Source: SVQP01 sp045658965
GTDB lineage: Bacteria; Bacillota; Clostridia; Oscillospirales; CAG-272
DNA length: 56,879 nt
Direction of reading: 5' to 3'
Assembly: GCA_045658965.1 (NCBI GenBank)
Contig: JAZOVZ010000056.1
Span: forward strand, 1-56,879
Made by a program: the position numbers and the translations under genes. A model generated the notes under the pieces. It had not been told where the DNA came from. It did no database searches and saw only the letters and a program-made list of their open reading frames with translations. This document shows positions 32,974 to 41,882 of the stretch, in pieces (the stretch's first letter is position 1; each line of letters starts with the position of its first letter).

Positions 32974-33861
32974 ATGAGGGTTGCCGAGATACAGAGATTT
33001 TGCACGCATGACGGTCCGGGGCTGCGTACCACCGTGTTTTTCAAGGGTTGTCCCTTGCGTTGCGTGTGGTGTCACAATCCCGAAACGCAGAAATTTACGC
33101 CCGAGATCATGCTGCACACCTCGCTGTGCGTCGGGTGCGGCGCGTGCGTGAGTGCGTGTCCGACGGGCGCGCAGGTTCTGACACAAACCGACCGCTGCCG
33201 TGTGGTATCATTGTGTGAAAACTGCGGTGCGTGCGCCCGCGTCTGCCTGACCGAAGCGTGCAAGACGGTGGGGAAGGATATGAGTGCCGAGCAAATTTTG
33301 CGCGAGGTCATGAGTGACGCCGCATTTTACGGACAATCGGGCGGTGTGACGCTTTCGGGCGGTGAGCCGCTTTGTGCGGACGGCGTGGTCGGGCTTTTGC
33401 AATTATGCAAGCAACAGGGGCTGCACGTGCTGGTGGAAACGGCAGGTGCGTGCGATCCCGATACGCTCAGCGCTGCCGTGCCGTACGTGGATGAATTTTA
33501 TTTTGATATCAAGCACACGAACAGAGAAAGGCACAAGGAGCTGACGGGGGCAGACCCCGAGAGAATTTGGCGCAATCTTGCCTTGGCGGACGAGTTGGGC
33601 GCAAAAACGCGCTTGCGCTGTCTGCTGGTAGGCGGCTTGACCACCGACAAGGAGCATTTTGAACGTGTTGCCGACCTGTATGCCACACTCAAAAATTGCC
33701 GGGGTGTGCAGCTTTTGCGTTATCATCCCATGGGTGGCAGTAAAGCAGCCGCGCTGGGACTTGCCGACAGCGGCAGAAAAGAGTGGATCCCCACCGACGC
33801 GCAACTCGCGCGGGCGGCGGAGATATTGAAGCACAGAAACGTACCGGTATTGACCGAATAA
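32974..33861 (+). CDS. Glycyl radical enzyme activase (radical SAM)
   Basis: A 295-aa radical SAM protein that installs the glycyl radical in the enzyme encoded just upstream. The SAM cluster motif is GCPLRCVWCHNPE (Cys26, Cys30, Cys33). A two-cluster ferredoxin insert follows (CVGCGACVSACP; CENCGACARVC), typical of activases of the glycerol dehydratase and HPAD type and absent from PflA. LSGGEPL binds SAM. The start at 32974 follows AAAGGAG that lies in the end of the upstream gene; the two genes are 2 nt apart. Confidence 0.93.
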   Translation: MRVAEIQRFCTHDGPGLRTTVFFKGCPLRCVWCHNPETQKFTPEIMLHTSLCVGCGACVSACPTGAQVLTQTDRCRVVSLCENCGACARVCLTEACKTVGKDMSAEQILREVMSDAAFYGQSGGVTLSGGEPLCADGVVGLLQLCKQQGLHVLVETAGACDPDTLSAAVPYVDEFYFDIKHTNRERHKELTGADPERIWRNLALADELGAKTRLRCLLVGGLTTDKEHFERVADLYATLKNCRGVQLLRYHPMGGSKAAALGLADSGRKEWIPTDAQLARAAEILKHRNVPVLTE

Positions 33862-33885
33862 ATACGAAAATTGAGAGGGAAACGC

Positions 33886-35844
33886 ATGAAAAGAGAATAC
33901 ACCGCAGACCAGATCAAGCTGCTGCAGCTGCTATCCAAGGAATTTCCCACCATACCCAAGGTTGGCGCGGAGATCGTCAACCTCAACGCCATCTCCAATC
34001 TTCCCAAGGGCACCGAGCATTTTATGAGTGACTTGCACGGGGAGAGCGAGGCGTTTGAGCACATTCTCAATAACTGCTCGGGAGTCGTGCGCGAAAAGGT
34101 GCGTGATATCTTCGGGGCAGAGATGAGCGAAGAGGAGCAGCGCAATTTTTGCACGCTGATCTATTACCCTGCCGAAAAGATCGAGGAGCTGCGCGTGCAC
34201 GGTGAGAACACGGTGGAATGGTACAGCCGTACCTTGTACCGCCTTGTGGACGTGGCGCGCTCGGTGGCTTCCAAATATTCGCGTTCCAAGGTGCGCAAGG
34301 CGTTGCCCGATGCATACCGCTATGCCGTGGACGAGCTGCTGCACACCTCGGGTGAGGAGCATAACAAGCAGGCGTACTATACGCACATCATTTCCACCAT
34401 TATCGAGGTAGGAGAGGCAAACGGCTTTATTGAGGCACTGTGCTCCCTGATCAAGCGTATGGCGGTGGATTGCTTGCACGTAGTGGGCGATATTTACGAC
34501 CGCGGACCGCACGCAGACCGTATTATGGAAATGCTTTGCGCGCATCATCACGTGGACGTGCAATGGGGCAACCATGATATCGTGTGGATGGGTGCCGCCG
34601 CAGGCAGTGAGATCTGTATTGCCACGGTGCTCAACTTTGCCTTGCAGTACAATACGCTTGCCATGGTGGAAAACGCGTACGGCATCAGCTTGCGTGACCT
34701 GATCGAATACGCACAGGAGACCTATAAGGGCAGTACGTGGTTCTTGCCGCGTAATCCCGACGATGCGTATTACGTCAAAAACCGCATGGATAACCTCTCG
34801 CGTGCGCACGAGGCGATCGCGGTCATCATGTTCAAGCTGGAGGGACAGCTGATCGATCGCCATCCCGAATACGGTATGGACGCGCGTCGCTTGTTGGATA
34901 AAATCGATTATGAAAATAAGACGGTACGTCTGGACGGTAAGGTGTATGCGCTCAACGAGTGTAATTTCCCCACGGTAGACCCCGATGATCCGTACCGCTT
35001 GACCGATGCGGAGGAGGAGATCATGCGCTCTCTGCGTCGCGCCTTTTGCCATAGCGTGCTTTTGCAAAAGCACGTGCGGTTCTTGTACGAGCACGGCAGC
35101 TTGTATAAGGTGTATAACGGCAATCTTTTGTTCCACGGCTGCATCCCCATGAGAGAGGACGGCAGCTTTGAGGTGGTACGCGTCAGTACCGGCGGCATGC
35201 TGTCGGGCAAGGGATACATGGATTATTGCGATAAGATGGCGCGCCGCGCTTATTATGCAAATGATTCGGGTGCGCGCGATTTCATGTATTATCTGTGGTG
35301 CGGCAAGCAAAGCCCGCTGTTCGGCAGAGCGCGCATGACCACCTTTGAGCGGTATTTTATTTCGGATAGTGAAACGTGGAAGGAGCCGAAAAATCCTTAT
35401 TATGCGATGATCGAGGACTACGATTCGGTCTGCCGCATCCTTTCGGAGTTTGGCTTGGATGCGCCCGAATCGCATATGATCAACGGACACGTGCCGGTAC
35501 GCGTGGGTGCGGGCGAGAGTCCCATCAAGGCGGGCGGCAAGTACGTGCTGATCGACGGCGGATTTTGCAAGGCATACCACGATACCACGGGCATTGCAGG
35601 TTATACGCTGATCTATTCCTCCCGCGGGCTGCGCCTTGTGGCGCACGGCTCGTTTGATGGCAGGACGGCAGCCATACGCGAGAACAAGGATATTCTTGCC
35701 ACCACCGACGTGGTGTTTGAGATGATGTGCCGCCGCATGCTGGTACGCGATACCGACGACGGCAAGCTGATCTTGGAGCGCATGGAGGATCTCAAGCTCC
35801 TCTTGGAAGCATACCGCTCGGGCTTGATCCAGGCGATGCGATAA
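33886..35844 (+). CDS. fbp: Fructose-1,6-bisphosphatase class III
   Basis: A 652-aa enzyme, the Firmicutes-type FBPase, which converts fructose-1,6-bisphosphate to fructose-6-phosphate for gluconeogenesis. Metallophosphatase motifs are visible: FMSDLHGESEAF, VVGDIYDRGPHAD, QWGNHDIVWMGAA, and later GHVPVRVGAGESPIKAGG. The length is close to B. subtilis Fbp (671 aa). Start 33886 has GAGAGGGA upstream and is 24 nt after the activase, so it may be read from the same transcript. It ends before an overlapping terminator/promoter region. Confidence 0.95.
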   Translation: MKREYTADQIKLLQLLSKEFPTIPKVGAEIVNLNAISNLPKGTEHFMSDLHGESEAFEHILNNCSGVVREKVRDIFGAEMSEEEQRNFCTLIYYPAEKIEELRVHGENTVEWYSRTLYRLVDVARSVASKYSRSKVRKALPDAYRYAVDELLHTSGEEHNKQAYYTHIISTIIEVGEANGFIEALCSLIKRMAVDCLHVVGDIYDRGPHADRIMEMLCAHHHVDVQWGNHDIVWMGAAAGSEICIATVLNFALQYNTLAMVENAYGISLRDLIEYAQETYKGSTWFLPRNPDDAYYVKNRMDNLSRAHEAIAVIMFKLEGQLIDRHPEYGMDARRLLDKIDYENKTVRLDGKVYALNECNFPTVDPDDPYRLTDAEEEIMRSLRRAFCHSVLLQKHVRFLYEHGSLYKVYNGNLLFHGCIPMREDGSFEVVRVSTGGMLSGKGYMDYCDKMARRAYYANDSGARDFMYYLWCGKQSPLFGRARMTTFERYFISDSETWKEPKNPYYAMIEDYDSVCRILSEFGLDAPESHMINGHVPVRVGAGESPIKAGGKYVLIDGGFCKAYHDTTGIAGYTLIYSSRGLRLVAHGSFDGRTAAIRENKDILATTDVVFEMMCRRMLVRDTDDGKLILERMEDLKLLLEAYRSGLIQAMR

Positions 35845-35881
35845 GAGCATAAATATTTTTGAACTTTTTGTCCAAAAAGTG

Positions 35882-35910
35882 TTGACAAATTTTGTGAATA
35901 GTGCTATGAT
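35882..35910 (+). promoter_or_regulatory. Promoter of the antiporter gene
   Basis: TTGACA (35882-35887), 17 nt and TATGAT (35905-35910), immediately followed by a perfect hairpin. Confidence 0.82.
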
Positions 35911-35943
35911 ATGCGGTGCGCGTGTGCGCACCGCATTTGTTTT
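35911..35943 (+). terminator. 11-bp GC hairpin at the antiporter start site, possible fbp terminator
   Basis: Arms 35911-35921 and 35926-35936 (ATGCGGTGCGC/GCGCACCGCAT) are perfect and followed by TTGTTTTG. Read from upstream it can terminate the fbp transcript. Read from the promoter just before it, the start site (about 35917) falls inside the left arm. Confidence 0.6.
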
Positions 35944-35974
35944 GATCATATTACATATTATAAGGAGAATTATT

Positions 35975-37342
35975 ATGTCGACCGAACAGCTGATCACGCA
36001 GATCATTCTGACCGTTTCCATTTGTATGATTACCGGTCTTTTGGTCACAAGACTGGTTCGTCTTCTCAATCTTCCCGACGTTACGGCATATCTGCTTGCA
36101 GGCGTGCTTGTCGGCACCTTCTGTCTGGGCGGTGTTTCGCTGGGCGGTTATTATCTCGGTTATAACGAGCACGTATTTGCGGCGAATGAAACGCTGGACG
36201 TTGTGCTCACCGCTGTTTGCAACTTAGCGCTTGGCTTTATCGCATTCGCCATCGGCAGCGAGTTCCGCTGGTCCTCACTCAAAAAGACCGGTAAGGAAGC
36301 AACCGTCATCGGTATTCTGCAGGCTGTGATCGCAACGCTGCTGGTAGATGCTGCGCTGATCGGTCTGCACTTTATTTTGCTGAATGCAACAGGCAAGGAC
36401 ATCCTGCCCCTGCCCGCAGCCATTCTGCTTGGTGCAATCGCATCCGCTACCGCACCTGCGGCAACCCTGATGGTCGTGCGCCAGTATAAGGCAAAGGGTC
36501 CCTTGACCAGCATCCTGCTGCCTATCGTAGCTCTGGACGACGCTGTGGGACTTGTATTGTTTGCGGTTTCTGCAGGCGTTGCAAAGGCTATTTTGGGCGG
36601 CAACGGTATTTCCATGACCTCCATCGTGGTTGAGCCCCTTTTGGAGATCGTGCTTTCCCTGGTGCTGGGTGCTGTCATCGGTTTTGCGCTGACCTTTGCG
36701 GAAAATCTGTTCCACTCCAACTCCAACCGTCTCTCTCTTTCTATCGCGTTCGTATTCGTGACCGTTGCGGCTGCCATGCTCAAGTTTGAGGTGGGCGGCG
36801 TACATATCGGATTTTCCTCGCTGCTGACCTGCATGATGATGGGTACGGTGTTCTGCAACTTCAGCCCTTGCTCCGAGGAAATGATGGAGAGAACCGACAA
36901 GTGGACCAAGCCCTTGTTCATTCTGTTCTTCGTTATCAGCGGTGCTGAGCTTGACCTTTCCGTCTTTACCAAGCCCGTATTTTTGCTGATCGGTGTGGTC
37001 TACATTCTGTTCCGCTCGATCGGTAAGTATTTCGGTGCACGCGGCAGCTCGATGCTGACGCACAGCGATGCCAATATTCAAAAGTATCTGGGCATTACGC
37101 TGCTGCCCCAGGCAGGCGTAGCACTGGGTATGGTGACCATTGTGTGCGCAGACCCCGCGCTTGCAAGCGTGGCAAACACCGTGCGCTTTGTCATTCTGTT
37201 TGCTGTGCTGATCTACGAGGTATTCGGTCCTATGATGACCAAGTGGGCACTGACCAAGGCAGGCGACATTACCGCCAAGCCCGAGGGTAAGACCGCACGC
37301 CGTCATAACGTCGGACACAAGCATCATAAAGAGGCTAACTAA
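35975..37342 (+). CDS. Cation:proton antiporter, CPA2 type
   Basis: A 455-aa membrane protein with about 12 helices, Na+/H+ exchanger fold (PF00999-like): LVRLLNLPDVTAYLLAGVLVG at the start of the fold, LIALGF-like NLALGFIAFAIGSEF, the PAAILLGAIASATAPAATLMV segment, and LPIVALDDAVGLVLFA with the paired acidic residues expected near the ion-binding site. It exchanges Na+ or K+ for protons across the cytoplasmic membrane. No C-terminal TrkA-N domain is present; the tail is a short Lys/His-rich stretch. AAGGAG precedes the ATG at 35975. Confidence 0.9.
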   Translation: MSTEQLITQIILTVSICMITGLLVTRLVRLLNLPDVTAYLLAGVLVGTFCLGGVSLGGYYLGYNEHVFAANETLDVVLTAVCNLALGFIAFAIGSEFRWSSLKKTGKEATVIGILQAVIATLLVDAALIGLHFILLNATGKDILPLPAAILLGAIASATAPAATLMVVRQYKAKGPLTSILLPIVALDDAVGLVLFAVSAGVAKAILGGNGISMTSIVVEPLLEIVLSLVLGAVIGFALTFAENLFHSNSNRLSLSIAFVFVTVAAAMLKFEVGGVHIGFSSLLTCMMMGTVFCNFSPCSEEMMERTDKWTKPLFILFFVISGAELDLSVFTKPVFLLIGVVYILFRSIGKYFGARGSSMLTHSDANIQKYLGITLLPQAGVALGMVTIVCADPALASVANTVRFVILFAVLIYEVFGPMMTKWALTKAGDITAKPEGKTARRHNVGHKHHKEAN

Positions 37343-37354
37343 GATCTATACGAC

Positions 37355-37383
37355 AAAAAACCCGCATCTTTGCGGGTTTTTTT
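37355..37383. terminator. Terminator after the antiporter gene
   Basis: AAAAAACCCGCA and TGCGGGTTTTTTT form a strong hairpin with T-run. Confidence 0.92.
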
Positions 37384-37429
37384 GTTCATCATACTTTGAT
37401 TTTTTGAAAAAATTCGTTCATTTTGCCAA

Positions 37430-37458
37430 TTACATTTTTGTGAGAAAAATGGTATAAT
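37430..37458 (+). promoter_or_regulatory. Promoter of the CarD-family gene
   Basis: TTACAT (37430-37435), 17 nt and TATAAT (37453-37458). Confidence 0.72.
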
Positions 37459-37512
37459 GGTATTGTATGTGAATGACGACCCCCCGAAAATGACGATCAA
37501 AGGAGGCACTTC

Positions 37513-38016
37513 ATGTTCTCGGTTGGTGACTATATGGTATACGGTATCAACGGTGTTTGCCTGGTAGAGGATATCTGCGCCTCGCCGTTTGATAAAAAGG
37601 ACACGCGCAGCTTTTATATGCTCAAGCCGCTTGGTGCTTCTGCCGGCTCGGTGATCTATACCCCCACGGATAATGCGCAGGTTGCCATGCGTCCTTTGAT
37701 GACGCGCGAGCAGGCACAGGAGCTGCTCGGACAGCTGTCCGAGATCGGAATTTTGGAGGTCCCCACCGAAAAAATGCGCCGTGATATCTATAGGCAGACT
37801 ATGCAATCCTGCGATCCCGTCAAGTACGTCAGCCTGATCAAGACCGTGCGCCGCCGCCGCGCAGATATGATTGCCGCGCATAAGCGTCTGTCCGAGACAG
37901 ATTCGGATTTTGAGCGAAACGCCAAGCTCTCGCTGTATCACGAGCTTGCCGTGGTGCTGGAAAAGCCCTATGCCGAGATCGAGCCTTACGTGCTGGAGAG
38001 ATTTGAAACGGCGTGA
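37513..38016 (+). CDS. CarD/CdnL-family transcriptional regulator
   Basis: A 167-aa protein. The N-terminal Tudor-like RNA polymerase-interacting domain (MFSVGDYMVYGINGVCLVEDI) contacts the beta subunit. The C-terminal helical domain (VSLIKTVRRRRADMIAAHKRL; SLYHELAVVLEKPYAEIEPYV) binds DNA upstream of -10. Such proteins stabilise open complexes, often at rRNA and growth-related promoters. AAAGGAGG lies upstream of the ATG. It stands alone between two terminators. Confidence 0.92.
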   Translation: MFSVGDYMVYGINGVCLVEDICASPFDKKDTRSFYMLKPLGASAGSVIYTPTDNAQVAMRPLMTREQAQELLGQLSEIGILEVPTEKMRRDIYRQTMQSCDPVKYVSLIKTVRRRRADMIAAHKRLSETDSDFERNAKLSLYHELAVVLEKPYAEIEPYVLERFETA

Positions 38017-38031
38017 AAAACTGTAAAATGG

Positions 38032-38063
38032 AAAAACCCTTGCCAAAACGGCAAGGGTTTTTT
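38032..38063. terminator. Terminator between convergent carD and M32 operon
   Basis: AAAAACCCTTGCC and GGCAAGGGTTTTTT form a hairpin usable in both directions. Confidence 0.9.
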
Positions 38064-38066
38064 GTG

Positions 38067-39569
38067 TTAGAGTCCGTAAAGCTCGGTGTATTTCTTTTCC
38101 AGATAATCGGTGTAGTAGGTGGGATCAAAGTCGGTTCCCAGCGCGTCGGCAAGCAGCTGACCGGGCTTCTTTTGGCAACCGTACTGCCAGATGTGCTCGC
38201 GGTTCCATGCGTTGATGGGTGCAAAATCACCCGCAGCAAGGCAGGCGTCCACGTCCACGCTCTCGCGCATTTTGCAGAGCAGCTGTGCGCCGTAGGCACT
38301 ACCCAGCGCATAAGAGGGGAAGTAGCCGATGCCGCCGCCCGACCAATGGCTGTCCTGCAGCACGCCGTGCGTGTCGTCGGGTACGTCCACGCCAAGGTAT
38401 TCCTTGTAAAGCGCGTTCCAAGCAGCGGGCAGATCCTTAACCTCCAGCTCGCCCGACATGACCTTCTTTTCCAGCTCGTAGCGCACCATTACGTGCAGGC
38501 AATATGTAACCTCATCGGCGTCTATGCGGATGAGCGAGGGCGTGACCTTGTTGATGGCGCGGTACATGTCCTCTGCCGTGCAGCTTGCCAGCTGCGCGGG
38601 GAAGCACTCCTGCATCTTGGGGAACATGTAGGTGATGAACGCGCGGCTTCTGCCCAGCAGGTTTTCATAAAAGCGGCTCTGGCTTTCGTGAATACCCATG
38701 GAAACGCCGCCGTCCAGCACGGTGTATGCAAGGGAATCGTCGGAGTTCAGGTCGTAGAGTGCGTGACCGCCCTCGTGAATGACGCTGTACATCGAGCTTG
38801 CAAGATTTTCGCGGTCGTAGTTGGTGGTGATGCGCACGTCGTGGTGCGAGCCCAGACTGGTGGTAAAGGGGTGCTCGGTGGTACCAAGACCGCAATGCGC
38901 CATGTCAATGCCCATGGTCTGCATTAAGGCAAGCGAGAACTTTTCCTGCTCGTTCTCGGGGAAGTCACCCCGGATACAAGCGTCGGAAACCTGCGCGGCT
39001 TTGCCGATCTTGGCGATCAAGGGAACCAGACGGCTGCGCAGCGCACCGAAGAAGTTGTCGCACCTTTCCATGGTCAAGCCCTCTTCATATTTGTCAAGGC
39101 AATAGTTGTAGGGGTGCATATCGGGCGCGCAGTAGGTGGCAAAGCGACGCTCGGTCGCAAAGATCTGCTCAAGGTAAGGGCAGAACAGGGCAAAATCGTT
39201 GGTTTCCTTGGCGGTGTGCCAAGCGTCGTCCGCCTCCACCAGCACCTGCTGGTACGCCACGTATTCCTCCATGGGAATCTTTTGCATTTCCTTGATATCC
39301 TTGTAAAGGATCTCAACCTGACGGGCGGTCTTGGCATCCAGCTCGTCCTTGTGTCCGTCCAGGTAAGTCAGCAGCGCGACCGTCTGCTCACCCGTGGAAA
39401 GCATATAGCTCTCGCGGCTGAGAATCGAGAGCGTCTGTCCGCGGTTTGCGGCTGTGCCCTTGGGGGCGGTGGTTGCACCGTCGTAATAGATCAACGCCAT
39501 GGCGTGACCGAAGGCGCAAAGCTTTTCCTGCAGTTCTTTTAACTGCTCACATGCTTGCTTCAATTCCAT
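38067..39569 (-). CDS. Metallocarboxypeptidase, M32 (Taq) family
   Basis: A 500-aa cytoplasmic zinc carboxypeptidase. The HExxH motif is HEGGH at 265-269 (VIHEGGHALYDLN), and family-specific DVRITTNYD and IRIDADEVTYCLHVMVRYELE are present. It trims single residues from peptide C-termini, with broad specificity except proline in this family. It is the last gene of the five-gene minus-strand operon, 15 nt after the GH3 gene. AAAGGAG precedes the ATG. Confidence 0.94.
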   Translation of the reverse strand: MELKQACEQLKELQEKLCAFGHAMALIYYDGATTAPKGTAANRGQTLSILSRESYMLSTGEQTVALLTYLDGHKDELDAKTARQVEILYKDIKEMQKIPMEEYVAYQQVLVEADDAWHTAKETNDFALFCPYLEQIFATERRFATYCAPDMHPYNYCLDKYEEGLTMERCDNFFGALRSRLVPLIAKIGKAAQVSDACIRGDFPENEQEKFSLALMQTMGIDMAHCGLGTTEHPFTTSLGSHHDVRITTNYDRENLASSMYSVIHEGGHALYDLNSDDSLAYTVLDGGVSMGIHESQSRFYENLLGRSRAFITYMFPKMQECFPAQLASCTAEDMYRAINKVTPSLIRIDADEVTYCLHVMVRYELEKKVMSGELEVKDLPAAWNALYKEYLGVDVPDDTHGVLQDSHWSGGGIGYFPSYALGSAYGAQLLCKMRESVDVDACLAAGDFAPINAWNREHIWQYGCQKKPGQLLADALGTDFDPTYYTDYLEKKYTELYGL

Positions 39570-39584
39570 TTTGGGGCTCCTTTA

Positions 39585-40583
39585 TTACAGCATCTTTGCC
39601 TTGAGTGCAAGGATCTTGCGCACGGCATTGTCGATCATTTGCTCGGGGATGGTGCCGTCGCGTACTGCGTCCAGCACGGCGGGGTACTGCTTGTCGTAAG
39701 AGGAGCAGCAAAGCAGATCGTTACCCGAAAGCACCGCCTGCACCGCGCTTGCGCGGTCACCCGTATACAGGGTAATGGCGTTCATATCAAGAGAATCGGT
39801 GATGATCAAGCCCTCAAAGCCCATTTCCTCACGCAGCAGCTTATGTACGGCAGGGGAGAGCGATGCGGGAATTTCGGCATCCATGCAGGACACGATGTTG
39901 TGCGCGACCATGACCACGGGCGCACCCGCGGCAATACCGGCACGGAAGGGGGCGAGGTCACGCGTCATAAAGGTTTCCATGTCGCGGTCATCGCGCGCAA
40001 TGGAGGTGTGCGTGTCCACGTTGTCGCCGTAGCCGGGGAAGTGCTTTAAGCTGCCGATCATGCCGTGCTCGTTCATGCCGCGCACCACGGCTTCAATGTA
40101 AGCGGCAGTTTCCTCGGGATCGTGCGAGGCGGTGCGCTTGTAGATAAAGCAATCGGGATTGCCCGACATATCGCAAACGGGGGCGTAGTTGAAGTTGACG
40201 CCCAGATCGCGCAGAAAATCGGATTTCTCGCAGGCGTCGGCGTATGCGGCGTCAATGCCGCCCTTGGCCAGCACCTCACGGGGCGAGAGATAGGAATTTT
40301 GGCGGTATGCTTGGTATTTGGAGGCGCGCACCACCGTGCCGCCCTCGCAGTCCACCGCGATAAACATGGGGATAGAGGAAGCCTCTTGATAGGATGCGAT
40401 CAGCGCGCGCACCTCGTCGGGCGTGCGGTTGGCAAAATCCACGGCGTAAAGGGTAAAGCCGCCTATGTGGTAATCTGTCACGCACTTCATGGCAACCTCG
40501 TCGTCCTGCGGACGGCGGGTGACGAACATCTGACCAACCTTTTCTTCAAGTGTCATGCCTGCAAGAATCTGTTCAATATTCAT
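39585..40583 (-). CDS. nagZ: Beta-N-acetylhexosaminidase, GH3 (NagZ-like)
   Basis: A 332-aa single-domain glycoside hydrolase family 3 protein. Substrate motif KHFPGYGDNVDTHTS and nucleophile Asp in LIITDSLDMNAI match NagZ-type enzymes, which release N-acetylglucosamine from muropeptides. DCEGGTVVRASKYQ replaces the usual DqEGGrV loop. No signal peptide, so a cytoplasmic recycling role is likely. The start at 40583 has AAGGAG 6 nt upstream. It lies 11 nt after the M15 carboxypeptidase gene. Confidence 0.88.
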   Translation of the reverse strand: MNIEQILAGMTLEEKVGQMFVTRRPQDDEVAMKCVTDYHIGGFTLYAVDFANRTPDEVRALIASYQEASSIPMFIAVDCEGGTVVRASKYQAYRQNSYLSPREVLAKGGIDAAYADACEKSDFLRDLGVNFNYAPVCDMSGNPDCFIYKRTASHDPEETAAYIEAVVRGMNEHGMIGSLKHFPGYGDNVDTHTSIARDDRDMETFMTRDLAPFRAGIAAGAPVVMVAHNIVSCMDAEIPASLSPAVHKLLREEMGFEGLIITDSLDMNAITLYTGDRASAVQAVLSGNDLLCCSSYDKQYPAVLDAVRDGTIPEQMIDNAVRKILALKAKML

Positions 40584-40594
40584 GTCAATCTCCT

Positions 40595-41305
40595 TCAATC
40601 TAAAATGCCAAGGTATTCTTCAAGTGTCAATCCGCGCTCGTGGATCTCGGTTGCGGCATCCGCACCGACGAAGCGGTAGTGCCAGGGCTCGTAGGAATAG
40701 CCGGTAATATCGGTTTTATCGGCAGGGTAGCGCAAAATAAAGCCGAAGCGGTGGGCATTTTGCTGCAGCCACTCGTAGGCGGGATTCTGCGCAAAGGTCT
40801 CGTCAAGCGAGACGTAATTGGTGCTGATCAGGTCAATGGCGTTGCCGGTATGGTGCTCGCTGGTACCCGGGGCTGCCGAGTAGGTCAGCACAAAGTCGCG
40901 CACCTGCGCGTCGGTCCAGGTGGGATGCGCCGCCTTTTCCTGCTCTATATAGGTGTTGAACAGCGATTGCTGATAGGAATAGGAGCGGTAGCCGCTGGTC
41001 ACCACAATGTCGGTGTACCCCTGCTTGTGCAGCTCCTTGACCATTGCCTCGGCAGCCTTGGCAGCATACAGGCGCAGCTCGATCTCCTTGCCGTAAAGCG
41101 TCAGCTCGCTATCCAACTTGGTCAGGTCGGGCGGGCAGTAGCTTGCGCCCGAGGGGTGCGTTTTGTTGAGCAGCACCAGATATTCGGTATTTTTGGTATT
41201 GATATAATCGGAATTTGGCCCAAGATCATTTTGATTGCATCCTGCGACCATGGTCATGCCGCAGATCAGGCAAAGCGGCAAAATAAGCGTTTTCAGAAAG
41301 TTCAT
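40595..41305 (-). CDS. D-Ala-D-Ala carboxypeptidase, VanY/M15B-type lipoprotein
   Basis: A 236-aa surface lipoprotein (signal peptide and lipobox VAGC, Cys23). The zinc site is visible as SEHHTGNAID (His151, Asp158) and EPWHYR (His209), with TSGYRS at the fold entry. It removes the terminal D-alanine from peptidoglycan stem peptides, or related bonds. In this operon with NagZ it points to wall turnover rather than vancomycin resistance; no vanHAX genes are present. AAAGGAG precedes the ATG. Confidence 0.92.
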   Translation of the reverse strand: MNFLKTLILPLCLICGMTMVAGCNQNDLGPNSDYINTKNTEYLVLLNKTHPSGASYCPPDLTKLDSELTLYGKEIELRLYAAKAAEAMVKELHKQGYTDIVVTSGYRSYSYQQSLFNTYIEQEKAAHPTWTDAQVRDFVLTYSAAPGTSEHHTGNAIDLISTNYVSLDETFAQNPAYEWLQQNAHRFGFILRYPADKTDITGYSYEPWHYRFVGADAATEIHERGLTLEEYLGILD

Positions 41306-41315
41306 GGAAGCTCCT

Positions 41316-41870
41316 TTACGGCTTGGTCTCCACCATCAGAAAATAAGGAGAGGTGGGGGAATTGATGATCTGTACGCGCGTGACGCATACCTTGAAGCGG
41401 GAAAGGGAAGCCAGATATTCGCAAACCAGCTTGCCCTCCTCGTCGCCCTCTTTATGTCCGGGATAGATGGCAATGTTGAGAATGCCGTCACGGTCGAGTA
41501 GCTCAATGGCATCGCGGATAGCGGGCAGGGTAGTCTCGCGCATGGTGGTGATGGATTTGTCACCGCCCGGCAGCCAACCGAGGTTGAACATACCCACGCG
41601 GAAAGGGGTCTTGACGTACTCCTTGACCTTGTGGTGGGAGTCGTGGATGAGCGTATAGTTTTCGGGGCAGCCCTGCTCGGCAAGGTTTTTGCGAGTGGAC
41701 TCCACCGCCTGCGCCTGAATATCAAAGGCGTATACGTGTCCCTCGGGGCCTACGGCTTTGGATAAAAAGGCGGTATCGTGACCGTTGCCCATGGTAAAGT
41801 CCACGACAACGTCGCCCTCTTTGATATGGTTGCCGATAAACAGCTTATGTAAGGAAAGCAGATCGATCAT
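41316..41870 (-). CDS. mnmM: tRNA (mnm5s2U34) methyltransferase, MnmM/YtqB family
   Basis: A 184-aa Rossmann-fold methyltransferase of the former rRNA_methylase family (PF06962). SAM motif DFTMGNGHDTAFLSK, motif II YAFDIQAQAV, and the family-specific FNLGWLPGGDKSITT and IAIYPGHKEGDEE are all present. The B. subtilis homolog YtqB (MnmM) performs the last methylation of 5-aminomethyl-2-thiouridine at the tRNA wobble position. ACGAGG lies upstream. Second in the operon, 12 nt after the DUF6062 gene. Confidence 0.9.
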   Translation of the reverse strand: MIDLLSLHKLFIGNHIKEGDVVVDFTMGNGHDTAFLSKAVGPEGHVYAFDIQAQAVESTRKNLAEQGCPENYTLIHDSHHKVKEYVKTPFRVGMFNLGWLPGGDKSITTMRETTLPAIRDAIELLDRDGILNIAIYPGHKEGDEEGKLVCEYLASLSRFKVCVTRVQIINSPTSPYFLMVETKP

Positions 41871-41882
41871 AATGGTACCTCG

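Noticed and set aside
33931..36117. Long minus-strand frame (728 codons) opposite fbp
   Set aside because: Antisense to a complete class III FBPase; rich in His, Arg and Ile as expected for a shadow.
40595..41305. Vancomycin resistance function for the M15 carboxypeptidase
   Set aside because: No vanHAX or VanRS genes nearby; the operon content points to wall turnover.
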